64,000 nucleotides of DNA from Lachnospiraceae bacterium. Its GTDB lineage: Bacteria; Bacillota; Clostridia; Lachnospirales; Lachnospiraceae. The DNA lies in NCBI GenBank assembly GCA_017430085.1, contig JAFRNR010000033.1, positions 1 through 64,000 of the forward strand, read 5' to 3'. Each line of letters begins with the position of its first letter. Position 1 is the first letter of the stretch. A model generated the notes under the pieces. That model ran no database searches, was not told where the DNA came from, and worked only from the letters and a program-made list of their open reading frames with translations. Shown one piece after another: positions 7,427 to 16,245 of this stretch. The position numbers and the translations under genes are program-made.

Positions 7427-7488
7427 TAATGCGGATCGCTCTTTATTTGATCGAGAAATTCAACAGAATAAAACATCAGAGGTCCCTC

Positions 7489-10400
7489 ATGAAAAACTGG
7501 AAAAGAATTCTGGCCTTACTGCTGTGTCTCTCCCTGCTCGCCGGCTGCGCGGGAAACAAACCGCACACGGAACCCGGACAGCAGGAAACGATCCCGGCAT
7601 CGGAAAGCGGTGCGGAACAGAGCGCCGGTCAAAGCACGGAACCGGCCACGGCTCAAAACCCGGACCAGACCGCAGAACCGGTCACGACGCCGAGCCCGGA
7701 CCAGACCACGGTGCCGACCACAGATCCCTCCGGCGGAACCGACGGCCCCGGACCGGTATCGCTCACAGAGGAGTATCACGACAATTTCATTTCCGTCCGC
7801 GATGCGGATCCCGGAATGACGATCTCCGTCCTGGCGCCCGTCTCCTATTCCCGGGAACAGGTCCTCGCCGGCATTAAGTTTTCCAACCTCTCCAACCCGT
7901 TCCTGACCGACCCCGACGAGAAGGACCTGATCGATCCGGACTGCCTTCTGGCCGAGGGCGGCAACGGCGAATTCAAGGTTTCCTGCGCGGACGGCTTCAA
8001 CCGGGGAGAGGTGTATCAGCTGGAACTCACGGACGAGTCGCTCAGTTATCAGGGCCATGACAGCGCCGTGCGTTATTACAACCTCATTACCACGGCGGAA
8101 GAAGCGAACCGGATGCGCCTGAAACCGAGCATCAAATACCAGGACATGGCGGCGCTCCTTCCGGAGGAGGCATCGGCGGCCCTGCAGTTTGACGGGGTCT
8201 TCCGTTTCGGTCATACCCCCGCCAACGGAGAACCGGCGAGCGGGACCTTCAGCGGCCGCGAAGGCGACTATTACATCGGGGATCTCGTGGCGATCTACCA
8301 GGGTACTCCCCCGGATGACCGGACCTTTGACGACAGCGACCTGAGCGTGGCCTACGTCCGCATCACCGGGTTCACGGAAGGCCCTGCGGACCAGATGTAC
8401 TACCACTACGTCGGGGCGTCACAGAAGGACGTCGTCTTCATCCCGGACATCATCCCCATTCAGGAACAGCACCTGATCAGCCGGGGCGCGGACAACAAGG
8501 TCACGCTGCCGGCCGCTGACCTGGTCTTTTCCTCCAACGGCGTTTTCGCGGGCATGGGCCTGAACGAAAGCACGGAGGTCGAACCGGGGGATTTCGTCGC
8601 TTTTTATACCGGTTCCGAAGAGAGCGGCACGGTCACGGGCTATGCGGAAGTGGTCAGCGTGACCTGGAGCGATGAGACCGCGGACGGGGAGGATACGGTT
8701 CAGATCGAATACCGGGAGACGGACCTGGAGACCATCAAGGCTTCTCTGGACGTGTACCGGGAGTTTACGCTCTCCGACGAGCAGATCGCGGCGGCGTATG
8801 ACGAAGACGCCCTGAAGGCCGCCGTCATCGAAGAAATGACCAATAACGGCTTTCTGATCCAGAGCTCCTGGAGCCTGGCCCAGATCGCCATGGAAAACGA
8901 GGAAATCAAGGCGTATTTCGGGGATACCCCACTGGAAGAACTGACCTTCTTCTACGGGGAGGATGAGTCGGTCTCGGTGTCCGGCCAGGATTTCCTGGAT
9001 GCCGGAAACGGCGGGAACGCGATCGACGTGGACGTGAAAAGCGAGGATCCGGACATCCGGCTTTCGCCGAACATCGTGCATTTTGCCGGCAAGACCGGCT
9101 ACGGAGCCGGCTACCGCCTGGAGATCAATGTCAAGTTCCGGATCACCATCAAGGACACGGACGATCCGAAAAGAGCCCTGAAGACCACGATCACCTTCTT
9201 CTTTGAAGCGGAAGCTGTGTTCGGGTGCACCCTGGACGCCACGTCCGTCTGGAAGTGGTTCGGGTTCATCCCCTATCTTTATGACTATATCATCAGCGGC
9301 AGTGTCAGCACGGGGATCTATATCGGCAGCGCTATAGCCGCGCAGGCAACGCTGGTCAAATACGAACCGGATAAGACGGAAGAGGAGAAAGCAGCCGGCA
9401 TAGAATGGCCGGAAGACGTCAAGAGGAGCCCCGGCGCCGAAAGGGTCCTGAAATGCGCCAATACCGTGAAGGATCTCGGCCGCAAACATGCGGACATGTT
9501 CCCGGAGCAGACCACCGGCGGCGGCACTCTGCCGGAGAAGTACAGGGCCTTCACCAAGGGCTCCGAGAAGGCGTGGACGGATCTGGTCAACAAGAACATA
9601 TTTGACTTCCGCGGAACCTTTGACACGCATCACATCACCGCCTTCCAGATCAAGGGGGACTTCATCGTCGGCGGGCTGCTGAACGCGGCGGCCGGCGTGG
9701 CGGGCAATTACGAGCGCTCCCACCGGCAGATCTTTTCCTTCGCCCTGATCCATGAAAAGACTTCCGCCTTCAAGTGTGATGAAACAAACGTCTCCGATCT
9801 GCGAGCCGATTTCTACATCTTCGGCGCCGCCGGCCTTCGCGCCGGGCTCCGTCTGACCGTCGCGGGAGGCCTGTTCGACACCCGGCTGGACAGCGTCGGC
9901 CTGGAGGTCGAGGGCGGCCTTTATACCCGCTTCTGGGGCTTCTTCTACGCCGGCCTGGAAGCCCATAACGCCGGCCGGGAAGGCACCTCGACGGACGCTT
10001 TCTATGAGGGCGGCCTTCTGATAGAAGCCGGCAGCTATTACAGCGTGACGTGGTTTGCCCAGGCGGGCGACGGCGCCATTTCCTACCGGAAACTCATCGA
10101 AAGCGGCGAAAAGCCCATATTCAGCGCAGGAGCCGATACGGTCATCACGGATTTCAGCTATCAGGACGGCGAGAAGGCATTTGACGCTGTTTTTCCGGTC
10201 AATGAAAGAATGGCGCGCATCCCCGATTCGGTCTTCCTGATGAAGGGCATGAGTCTGAAGAGCGGCGCGGTCGCCGAGGTTTCCCGGGCAGACCGTGACG
10301 CCTCCGAACTATATGACATTACCTTCTCCGACCCGGCGTATTCCTACCGCTTTGAAAACGGCGCCGGATACCTGTACCGGAATTCCGACGAAGGCGGCCG

Positions 10401-11463
10401 GGGAACGGTCACCATGACGCTGAAGTGGCGCGGCTCCAGCTTTGAGCAGATGAGCCACGACCTGGAGCGGACCGTGGATATTTCCTGGATCGCCAACCAG
10501 ACGACCATGCAGTTCCTGGACCGTGACGGCTCCGTGTTCTTTGCCGTCTCCAAGATCGCCGGAGAGCCGCTGGAATACGGGGACCTCCCGGGGCGTCCGG
10601 CCAATCCCGGCTATGTTTTCCGGGGCTGGGTAAACCCCGACGGAACGGATCTTGAGGAGATGCCGACCGTCATGCCCCGGACCGATACGGTCTACACGTC
10701 GAAGTGGGAGCGCGTCACCGTTCCGGTCACGGTGGAGTACTATAAAACCTACAGATCCGCGGACGGAAAAAGGGATGAATATATTTCCGGGTATACGGAC
10801 GTCATCCCGGGTCTTTTCTATCCGGGAGACAAGGTCACGGATATTACCGCGGTCTTAAAGGAACATCATCTGCTGGCGACGGAACCGGATTACAATTTTG
10901 AAGGCAAGAACCCGTATGAGCATTACCGGGTCAATGAGGAAACCTCCGAACTGTCCTGCGACTATGTGCAGGATACCGGAAGCACCATCTTCCGGCTCCG
11001 GTTGGTGTGGGTGGCCAATACGATCAGGTTCGACGACGGGGCGGGGAACATCATCACGCGGCAGTTCGTTCCCGGCATGACCATCGAATTCCCGTCCGTC
11101 ACCCGCCAGGGCTATGATTTCGTCGGGTGGCAGAACGAAGCGGGCGAGATGATCTCCTGGGACAATCTGCCCGTCAGCACGCGGGACGAGACCTATACAG
11201 CCATCTGGAAGATCATCCCGCCGACCTTTACGCTGGTGTTCCAGATCGTAAAGCGGGGCAGAGGGACCATGCCTTTCTACTACGAAACAGTCGAAACAAG
11301 GACGCTGACCTGGGACTCTTATGAAGTCACGGTCCGTCAGCTGATCTCCCTGAAGGACATGAGCGGCTATACCTACAGCGACACTTATTCCGGACGGGGC
11401 ATCGACGACATCGTGACCATCTCGCCGGACGGGACCACCGTGGTCAACCTTCGGTTCAAGTAA
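7489..11463 (+). CDS. Giant surface lipoprotein with InlB B-repeats
   Basis: A 1324-residue lipoprotein. It has a signal peptide with lipobox LLAGC, then a low-complexity Thr/Pro/Glu linker with repeated TxPxPDQT units (about residues 25-90). A long unassigned region with mixed beta structure follows. Near the C-terminus are two InlB B-repeat units (Flg_new type), recognisable by NPGYVFRGWVNPDGT and RQGYDFVGWQNEAG, each ending with YTSKWE or YTAIWK. Such repeats occur in cell-surface adhesins of gut Firmicutes. The frame is open 34 codons upstream, but the ATG at 7489 gives the lipoprotein signal and has AGAGG before it. A role in adhesion or polymer binding is inferred. Confidence 0.85.
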   Translation: MKNWKRILALLLCLSLLAGCAGNKPHTEPGQQETIPASESGAEQSAGQSTEPATAQNPDQTAEPVTTPSPDQTTVPTTDPSGGTDGPGPVSLTEEYHDNFISVRDADPGMTISVLAPVSYSREQVLAGIKFSNLSNPFLTDPDEKDLIDPDCLLAEGGNGEFKVSCADGFNRGEVYQLELTDESLSYQGHDSAVRYYNLITTAEEANRMRLKPSIKYQDMAALLPEEASAALQFDGVFRFGHTPANGEPASGTFSGREGDYYIGDLVAIYQGTPPDDRTFDDSDLSVAYVRITGFTEGPADQMYYHYVGASQKDVVFIPDIIPIQEQHLISRGADNKVTLPAADLVFSSNGVFAGMGLNESTEVEPGDFVAFYTGSEESGTVTGYAEVVSVTWSDETADGEDTVQIEYRETDLETIKASLDVYREFTLSDEQIAAAYDEDALKAAVIEEMTNNGFLIQSSWSLAQIAMENEEIKAYFGDTPLEELTFFYGEDESVSVSGQDFLDAGNGGNAIDVDVKSEDPDIRLSPNIVHFAGKTGYGAGYRLEINVKFRITIKDTDDPKRALKTTITFFFEAEAVFGCTLDATSVWKWFGFIPYLYDYIISGSVSTGIYIGSAIAAQATLVKYEPDKTEEEKAAGIEWPEDVKRSPGAERVLKCANTVKDLGRKHADMFPEQTTGGGTLPEKYRAFTKGSEKAWTDLVNKNIFDFRGTFDTHHITAFQIKGDFIVGGLLNAAAGVAGNYERSHRQIFSFALIHEKTSAFKCDETNVSDLRADFYIFGAAGLRAGLRLTVAGGLFDTRLDSVGLEVEGGLYTRFWGFFYAGLEAHNAGREGTSTDAFYEGGLLIEAGSYYSVTWFAQAGDGAISYRKLIESGEKPIFSAGADTVITDFSYQDGEKAFDAVFPVNERMARIPDSVFLMKGMSLKSGAVAEVSRADRDASELYDITFSDPAYSYRFENGAGYLYRNSDEGGRGTVTMTLKWRGSSFEQMSHDLERTVDISWIANQTTMQFLDRDGSVFFAVSKIAGEPLEYGDLPGRPANPGYVFRGWVNPDGTDLEEMPTVMPRTDTVYTSKWERVTVPVTVEYYKTYRSADGKRDEYISGYTDVIPGLFYPGDKVTDITAVLKEHHLLATEPDYNFEGKNPYEHYRVNEETSELSCDYVQDTGSTIFRLRLVWVANTIRFDDGAGNIITRQFVPGMTIEFPSVTRQGYDFVGWQNEAGEMISWDNLPVSTRDETYTAIWKIIPPTFTLVFQIVKRGRGTMPFYYETVETRTLTWDSYEVTVRQLISLKDMSGYTYSDTYSGRGIDDIVTISPDGTTVVNLRFK

Positions 11464-11472
11464 ACAGACGGA

Positions 11473-11515
11473 GAGCGCTGCGGCAGGCAGGGCCGCCCTG
11501 TCATCCGCAGCGCTC
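11473..11515 (+). terminator. Hairpin after the lipoprotein gene
   Basis: GAGCGCTGCGG and CCGCAGCGCTC form a perfect 11-base stem around a 21-base loop 9 bases after the stop. It lacks a T run, so it may be a weak terminator or an mRNA-stabilising structure. The rest of 11464-11726 shows only a CCCGGG-rich palindrome at about 11664-11682. Confidence 0.5.
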
Positions 11516-11726
11516 ATACGAATTGCGCGTAGAATTCGGCCTGCAAATCAGGAAAAGATGAAGTATACTGCAAAGGCATCCGTACAGGTGGAAGCGGATC
11601 GCCCGGTGGGATTGGGAAGCCTTTCTGCGGCCAGGGCAGACCGCCGCCCGAAGAACAAAAGTCCCGGGTTTAGGGCCCGGGTTCAAAGCAAGATGGAGAG
11701 GATTATACCCCTCATTCCATACATAA

Positions 11727-11800
11727 GTCGCATTACCTCAGTAGGATAGAGGGCCCGCCTCCTAAGCGGAACGCCCCCGGTTCGAATCCGGGTTGCGACG
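11727..11800 (+). tRNA. tRNA-Arg (anticodon CCT)
   Basis: A 74-base cloverleaf. Acceptor GTCGCAT/TTGCGAC pairs at six of seven positions, D-arm CCTC/GAGG has a GG-containing loop, the anticodon loop is CTCCTAA (CCT, reading AGG), the variable loop has five bases, and the T-arm is CCCGG-TTCGAAT-CCGGG. CCA is not encoded. Pairs 7-66 (T-T) and 27-43 (C-A) are mismatched. The partial copy at 6873-6912 has A at position 66, which would restore the first. The 3' end touches the stop codon of the convergent Nudix gene. It is probably functional, but slightly degraded or recombined. Confidence 0.8.
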
Positions 11801-12322
11801 TCACTTTTGCCTGAAACAGCGCTGGTTCCGCCCTGTTTCGGGCATTTTAAGATATTCCTGAAGGGCGGTATATTCCCGCAAGTAGATCCCGCGCTTTTCT
11901 TCGCTGATATCCGCGTACGACTGATGACGGGAAAAAATATCCACGGCTTCCGTAAGCGGGATCCATCTTGGTTCAGCACCCCGACTGATTTCTTCTTCTG
12001 TAAGATGCATTCGGCCGCTGCCCGTCACTTCGCAGATGAAATAATGAGTGATATAGCAGTATTCTTCATAATATTCAAACAGAGTGGCAAACTCCTGCAG
12101 CGGCAGGACAAGATTTCCCGTTTCTTCCTCTGCTTCCCGGACACAGCAATCTTCCGGTGTTTCATCTTCTTCGATTCCTCCGCCGGGAACGATCCACAAG
12201 TCTGAGTCTGCCTCATGAATGAGCAGGATCATTCCGTCCTGCACGATGACGGCTCTGCTTGCCCCTCTGGCCTTGGTATAGGTTGCAAAGCGATTCGCAC
12301 CGAGTATTTCAATTTTAGTCAT
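11801..12322 (-). CDS. Nudix hydrolase
   Basis: A 173-residue protein with the Nudix box GGIEEDETPEDCCVREAEEETG (about residues 48-69; GX5EX7REUXEEXGU), binding Mg2+ through the REAEEE glutamates. It should hydrolyse a nucleoside diphosphate linked to another moiety; which one is unknown. It is the last gene of a minus-strand group with a P-loop kinase (38 bases upstream) and an AAC(6')-like/GNAT fusion, a combination suggesting small-molecule modification or detoxification. Its stop codon directly abuts the tRNA-Arg gene on the opposite strand, so the transcript would run antisense into the tRNA. Confidence 0.9.
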   Translation of the reverse strand: MTKIEILGANRFATYTKARGASRAVIVQDGMILLIHEADSDLWIVPGGGIEEDETPEDCCVREAEEETGNLVLPLQEFATLFEYYEEYCYITHYFICEVTGSGRMHLTEEEISRGAEPRWIPLTEAVDIFSRHQSYADISEEKRGIYLREYTALQEYLKMPETGRNQRCFRQK

Positions 12323-12360
12323 GTCTGTTCCATCCCCGTAAACCGGAATTTATCAAGCTT

Positions 12361-12999
12361 TTATTTTAACCCCAACGCTTTCTCTGCCAAAGCGACCGTC
12401 TGTTCAACGGTTCTGCTTTCGTCTCTGTAGATTATATTAAACCCTGACTTTTCCAATTCATCATACCCTTCCCGTGAACAGATCAGTTCAAGTCCCTGCC
12501 GGTAGTTTTCCATCGCCTTTTCAGGATCCGATTCTTCCATGATCAATCGATACAAAAACTGTTTCTCCGGATCCGGCCGGTCAAAAAACCTGTGCAGCGG
12601 TATTTCGGGATCGGCAAGCATCACAAGTGTGTGATTCAAAGGAGCTATCTTCCTTAAGGTTTCAATACTGATATTCGTATCAACAAAAACCTTTTTGCCC
12701 TGACTGCATATCTCAGGCAGCATCCTGAGCTCCAGTATCTCGCATTCTTTCCTCACTCCATCGATCCAGTCTTTATATTCCTGCGGCGATCTTCTGATAA
12801 AGTCATGCCAGTCTTCCAGATCTCTTGTATATGTCAGGCAGGGGAACTCTTTGGGATCAAGGATTCCGGGATAATTGTCATGATAGTTTTCTTCGCAGGC
12901 AATACCTCTGTATTTTTTGGCCAACTCCTTAACCATGGTGGATTTCCCTGCGTATGAGGTCCCGATAATGAAGTAAGCATTTTCAAAAAACAGATCCAT
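12361..12999 (-). CDS. P-loop nucleotide kinase-like ATPase
   Basis: A 212-residue protein with a Walker A motif at residues 13-21 (GTSYAGKST) after a beta strand (AYFIIG), the layout of small-molecule kinases such as shikimate, gluconate or nucleoside kinases. KKVFVDTNIS may serve as the Walker B-type strand, and HRFFDRPDPEKQFLYRL looks like an arginine-rich lid. The substrate is not identifiable. It sits between an AAC(6')-like/GNAT fusion gene (78 bases upstream) and a Nudix gene on the same strand. The operon and a role in antibiotic or nucleotide modification are inferences. Confidence 0.75.
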   Translation of the reverse strand: MDLFFENAYFIIGTSYAGKSTMVKELAKKYRGIACEENYHDNYPGILDPKEFPCLTYTRDLEDWHDFIRRSPQEYKDWIDGVRKECEILELRMLPEICSQGKKVFVDTNISIETLRKIAPLNHTLVMLADPEIPLHRFFDRPDPEKQFLYRLIMEESDPEKAMENYRQGLELICSREGYDELEKSGFNIIYRDESRTVEQTVALAEKALGLK

Positions 13000-13077
13000 T
13001 TCCGTAACACACTTTCCTCAGATATGCTGCAACAGTTCCGTAAACTCCGATTTGGCAACATCCCGGCAAACAGGAAT

Positions 13078-14148
13078 TCAGCGATATTTTTCCATTCTTA
13101 TCAGCAACTCATCATCCGGTTCCGGGACGCCGTTCTTGTATGTATAACCCATTTTCAAATAGAAAGGCGCCGCCGTTATCGATGCCGGGATCTCTGTTCT
13201 GCCGGCCCTGAGGAAAAATTCATCCTGTTCCAGAGTTTCTATGATTTTTCTGCCGATGCCTTGTCCCTGATATTCAGGGAGAACAAAGACCGTAAACAGA
13301 CTGCTTTCGTCCTCATGACCCCAATAAGGGCCGATCGCTCCGCATCCGACGATCCTGTCCGCCCGGCAGACAACGTAAAAATGAGTCCATTCCGCACGCT
13401 CCAGGATATCTTCCGGCTGCAGTTTTTGAACGCACTTTTCAATGTATTCCGCCGAGTAGTCTTTGCTGTTTACTTCTGTGAGCGTCCTGACGATCAGATC
13501 TGATACTTCTTTTGCATCCTCAGGCAATATTCTCCTGACGGTCAGAGCATCTTCACAAATAACGGGCCTCCGCAGCACTTTTTCCATCAGCCAGCAATCT
13601 TCCCTTTTCCCCTCATGCATCTCATGTGCAGGAAGCGACTTAACGATGCGGAATCCCGCTTTTTGATAGGCCCGGACCGCCCGGGGATTGTTCTTGCGAG
13701 GGTCAAGCAGGATGCGGTCCGCCGCCTTGCAGGTCTCCAGATACGAAGCTATCATTTGCAGGAACGCGGTGCCGATTCCCCGGTTCCAGCAGTCCGGCTC
13801 CCCGATGAACTGATCCATGGCAAATACGACGCTGCCGTCGTCCGGACAGCCGTACTCGTCGAACAGCTCTCCGCTCAGCCGATAGATCTGCCCGTATCCG
13901 ACGGGCACGTTTCCGTACTCGATGATCACCCGGAAACCGTCCGGGAGCTCCTCAAGATAATGGGCAGACAGCGTCTCCGGTGTAAACCGGACGTCGCGGT
14001 CCTCGTAATATTCCAGGACTCTGTCATCCGTCAGCCATTTCAGTATAAGCGGAAGATCGCTTTCGGAAAAGTCCCGGATCGATATTTTGCCGTTTTCCAG
14101 TCTCACTGCGGGTCTCTCCTCTGCAAACGTTACTATGATGTATTCCAT
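13078..14148 (-). CDS. AAC(6')-Ie-like acetyltransferase fused to a second GNAT domain
   Basis: A 356-residue protein with two acetyltransferase domains. Residues about 21-190 closely resemble the AAC(6')-I half of the bifunctional aminoglycoside enzyme AAC(6')-Ie/APH(2''): LKWLTDDRVLEYY, FRVIIEYGNVPVGYGQIY, MDQFIGEPDCWNRGIGT and KNNPRAVRAYQKAGFRIV. Residues about 202-356 form another GNAT domain with the acetyl-CoA loop QGQGIGR (294-300). No phosphotransferase domain is present. The first domain predicts 6'-N-acetylation of aminoglycosides; the second's substrate is unknown. It leads a minus-strand group with a P-loop kinase and a Nudix hydrolase. Activity is inferred from remembered family sequence only. 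Confidence 0.85.
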   Translation of the reverse strand: MEYIIVTFAEERPAVRLENGKISIRDFSESDLPLILKWLTDDRVLEYYEDRDVRFTPETLSAHYLEELPDGFRVIIEYGNVPVGYGQIYRLSGELFDEYGCPDDGSVVFAMDQFIGEPDCWNRGIGTAFLQMIASYLETCKAADRILLDPRKNNPRAVRAYQKAGFRIVKSLPAHEMHEGKREDCWLMEKVLRRPVICEDALTVRRILPEDAKEVSDLIVRTLTEVNSKDYSAEYIEKCVQKLQPEDILERAEWTHFYVVCRADRIVGCGAIGPYWGHEDESSLFTVFVLPEYQGQGIGRKIIETLEQDEFFLRAGRTEIPASITAAPFYLKMGYTYKNGVPEPDDELLIRMEKYR

Positions 14149-14203
14149 ATGGTTTTCTTCTATAAATCCCGAGTCGTCGGAGATTCTCTTTTTGGCAACC
14201 TAT

Positions 14204-14232
14204 ATAATAGCACAGGGACGCCTTTTTCGAAA
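14204..14232 (-). promoter_or_regulatory. Promoter of the AAC(6')-like/GNAT gene
   Basis: On the minus strand, TTTCGA, 17 bases, TATTAT, 56 bases before the start codon. The -10 is good and the -35 weak. The remainder of the 268-base gap 14149-14416 shows no gene. Confidence 0.4.
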
Positions 14233-14416
14233 GAGGCTCAGCTCAGGGTGTCTGGCTCATAAACTTCAGGGAATGGAGAATCTGCAGGGCAAAACCCGCA
14301 TTACAAACGGAAATAGTTGATGTGATATAGTGCTTTTGAACCCGGTTTTCCGGAGATCGAGAAGTCCTGAAATGTATTTCGGAAAGCCAGAATCATAAAA
14401 GAAGGGACGGATAGTT

Positions 14417-15043
14417 ATGAAGATAAAAACTGTTTTCTATGTGGTATTGGCAATGATGCTCGTTGTTTTCCTGTGTGCGTGCGGAAACGGAACGGCTTCG
14501 CCGACAGCAAAGACTCCTGAAACAACGGCGGCTCCTGAAACAACAGCAAAGAAGAATTCGGGCCGCTCTATGGATGAACTGCTTGATACGGTACTGGCTG
14601 ATAAAATCACGAAAAAAGCCAAAACTGAAGAAAAAGACGGAGGATTCGTTTTTGAAGCCGGCATGGAGGATGAAGGGGCCCTTTCCGGGAAAGCGGATGC
14701 TGACAGGTTTCTTACTTCCGTGACATTGGAAATGCCTGTTTCGGAACATCAGATCGAGTTTATGAAATCATTAACGATAACGCAGTTTGTATCATTTGGT
14801 TACAGTATGTCCAGCCTGACGCTGGCTCAGTTAGAGGCAGTCTCTTATTTAATAAGCGTATCGGAAGCAGCATCGTTTTGCGCAGGAGTTGACACGTCAG
14901 ACAACGGAGCTTATTTGGATATTATTGAAACACTTTTATCAGCCAGGGAAAAGGAAGTTATTATTAACAACTGGAGTTACCGTTTTGTCATTAATTCCGG
15001 CGCTAAAAATGCGTCAGTAGTTATGACATTTATCGGAGAGTAG
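14417..15043 (+). CDS. Lipoprotein of unknown function
   Basis: A 208-residue lipoprotein: signal peptide with lipobox FLCAC (Cys22), a Thr/Ala/Pro/Glu linker (TPETTAAPETTAKK) and a mature domain of about 160 residues with mixed helices and strands (FVFEAGMEDEG.., SLTLAQLEAVSYLISVSEAASF). I do not recognise the domain. AGAAGGGA lies upstream of the ATG and a strong terminator follows, so it is probably a single-gene unit. The linker resembles those of other lipoproteins in this window. Confidence 0.75.
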   Translation: MKIKTVFYVVLAMMLVVFLCACGNGTASPTAKTPETTAAPETTAKKNSGRSMDELLDTVLADKITKKAKTEEKDGGFVFEAGMEDEGALSGKADADRFLTSVTLEMPVSEHQIEFMKSLTITQFVSFGYSMSSLTLAQLEAVSYLISVSEAASFCAGVDTSDNGAYLDIIETLLSAREKEVIINNWSYRFVINSGAKNASVVMTFIGE

Positions 15044-15070
15044 AAAGACGGCTTGTCTATTAAGATCGTC

Positions 15071-15115
15071 AAAGCCTGAAACATCGGTGCATTCCGATAT
15101 TTCAGGCTTTTTTGT
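15071..15115 (+). terminator. Rho-independent terminator
   Basis: AAAGCCTGAAA..TTTCAGGCTTT extended by CATCGG/CCGATA-type pairing, followed by six T. It ends the lipoprotein gene and may also serve the convergent XRE-HD gene. Confidence 0.9.
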
Positions 15116-15176
15116 CTTTCTTCGGACCCGAACCAACTGCCAAAAGGCTGTTTACTGCTCTGAAAACAAACTGCCC

Positions 15177-16028
15177 TTATGTCAACCGCAGCAGCATGCT
15201 CTTCAGCGATTCCAGCACGCTGTTCATATGATACCGGATAATGAAGAAGGCGTCCGCGTATTCGGGAATGGTCCGCCGGGCATGATCCAGGAGAGGCATG
15301 ACGTATTCTTCGGTCTCTTTGATGTATGCCACCAGCCTTTCTTCTGAGAAGGCGCCGGCCATCGTGGAAATATTGTTGCAGCGGTCCAGGACCTTTACGA
15401 TCGTCGCGATCCGGTTCCCGGTAATGCCGCTGTAATATGCTTTCCTGGCGGCTTTTTCGTCTGCGGCCGGGTCTTTCCTGTATGTCAGAAGGGCAACAGC
15501 CTCTGCCGCCTCGTCCGAGACGGGGAGTTCGGCGGGGGTCACATCACACTCTTCGCAGACGTCGTGCAGCAGAACGGCCGCCAGGATGCTGTCCTCGCGG
15601 ATCCTCAACGCATGCGCGTGGCAGGCCATCAGCAGAGGGTGGGTGATATACGGAACTTTGGCGTCAGAAAACAGGGAGGGTTTCCGGAATTGTCCGGCAT
15701 GCTTCTCCTTCATATATTGCAGGGCATGGAATGTCTGACGGAGGTTTTCCGTCTCTGCGTAAGTGATCATCCGGCTGAACATATGCTCAGCGGAAGAGAG
15801 GCTGTCTTTGACGGAAAAGTTTCTGTCGGAGTCCCGGTCCGCGACCAGAACATTGACCGTGGTGTGGAGGATCGCTGCGATCTCGTCCAGCTTGGCCAGG
15901 TCCGGGATCGTGACGCCGCGCTCCCACTGGCTGACTGCCTGGGATGTTACGTACAGTTTTTCAGCCAGCGCCGCCTGGGTCAGATCCTGTTTCCTGCGAA
16001 GCTTGCGGATGTTTTCTCCAATGGCCAT
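15177..16028 (-). CDS. XRE regulator fused to an HD (RelA/SpoT hydrolase-like) domain
   Basis: A 283-residue fusion. Residues 5-60 are a Cro/C1-type helix-turn-helix (LTQAALAEKLYVTSQAVSQWERG). After a linker, residues about 95-270 form an HD domain with YITHPLLMACHAHA (His130), LLHDVCEEC (His155-Asp156) and VKVLDRCNNIST (Asp215), the pattern of (p)ppGpp hydrolase domains of RSH and Mesh1 proteins. There is no synthetase domain. It could sense or degrade an alarmone while binding DNA (inference). GGAGGG precedes the ATG. Confidence 0.8.
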   Translation of the reverse strand: MAIGENIRKLRRKQDLTQAALAEKLYVTSQAVSQWERGVTIPDLAKLDEIAAILHTTVNVLVADRDSDRNFSVKDSLSSAEHMFSRMITYAETENLRQTFHALQYMKEKHAGQFRKPSLFSDAKVPYITHPLLMACHAHALRIREDSILAAVLLHDVCEECDVTPAELPVSDEAAEAVALLTYRKDPAADEKAARKAYYSGITGNRIATIVKVLDRCNNISTMAGAFSEERLVAYIKETEEYVMPLLDHARRTIPEYADAFFIIRYHMNSVLESLKSMLLRLT

Positions 16029-16052
16029 GTCTTTGCCCTCCGTTCCGGTTCC

Positions 16053-16081
16053 ATTATAGCAGAAGTACGGGGCGGAATAAA
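16053..16081 (-). promoter_or_regulatory. Promoter of the XRE-HD gene
   Basis: A perfect TATAAT -10 on the minus strand 24 bases before the start, with a weak TTTATT 17 bases further upstream. No operator repeat was found. Confidence 0.45.
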
Positions 16082-16245
16082 GGGATTGCCGCTTTCATCC
16101 GGGTAAAGCGGCGCTTTCAGTTTTTGAGAAATGCGAGGGGGAAGTAAGCGGCGGCTTCGTTGATTCCGCTGAGGGGGTCTGGTACCATTTTTTTGTCGGG
16201 AGAATTGATTTCTCAAGTCAGTCATGAAAAAAGGAGGCAAAAAGT

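Noticed and set aside
8419-9966. 515-codon minus-strand frame opposite the InlB-repeat lipoprotein
   Set aside because: Shadow of codon bias; no start signal or recognisable domain.
11664-11682. CCCGGG-rich palindrome followed by CCCGGGTTCAAAG as another tRNA fragment
   Set aside because: Only the T-loop-like GGTTCAA is shared; no stem or acceptor part accompanies it.
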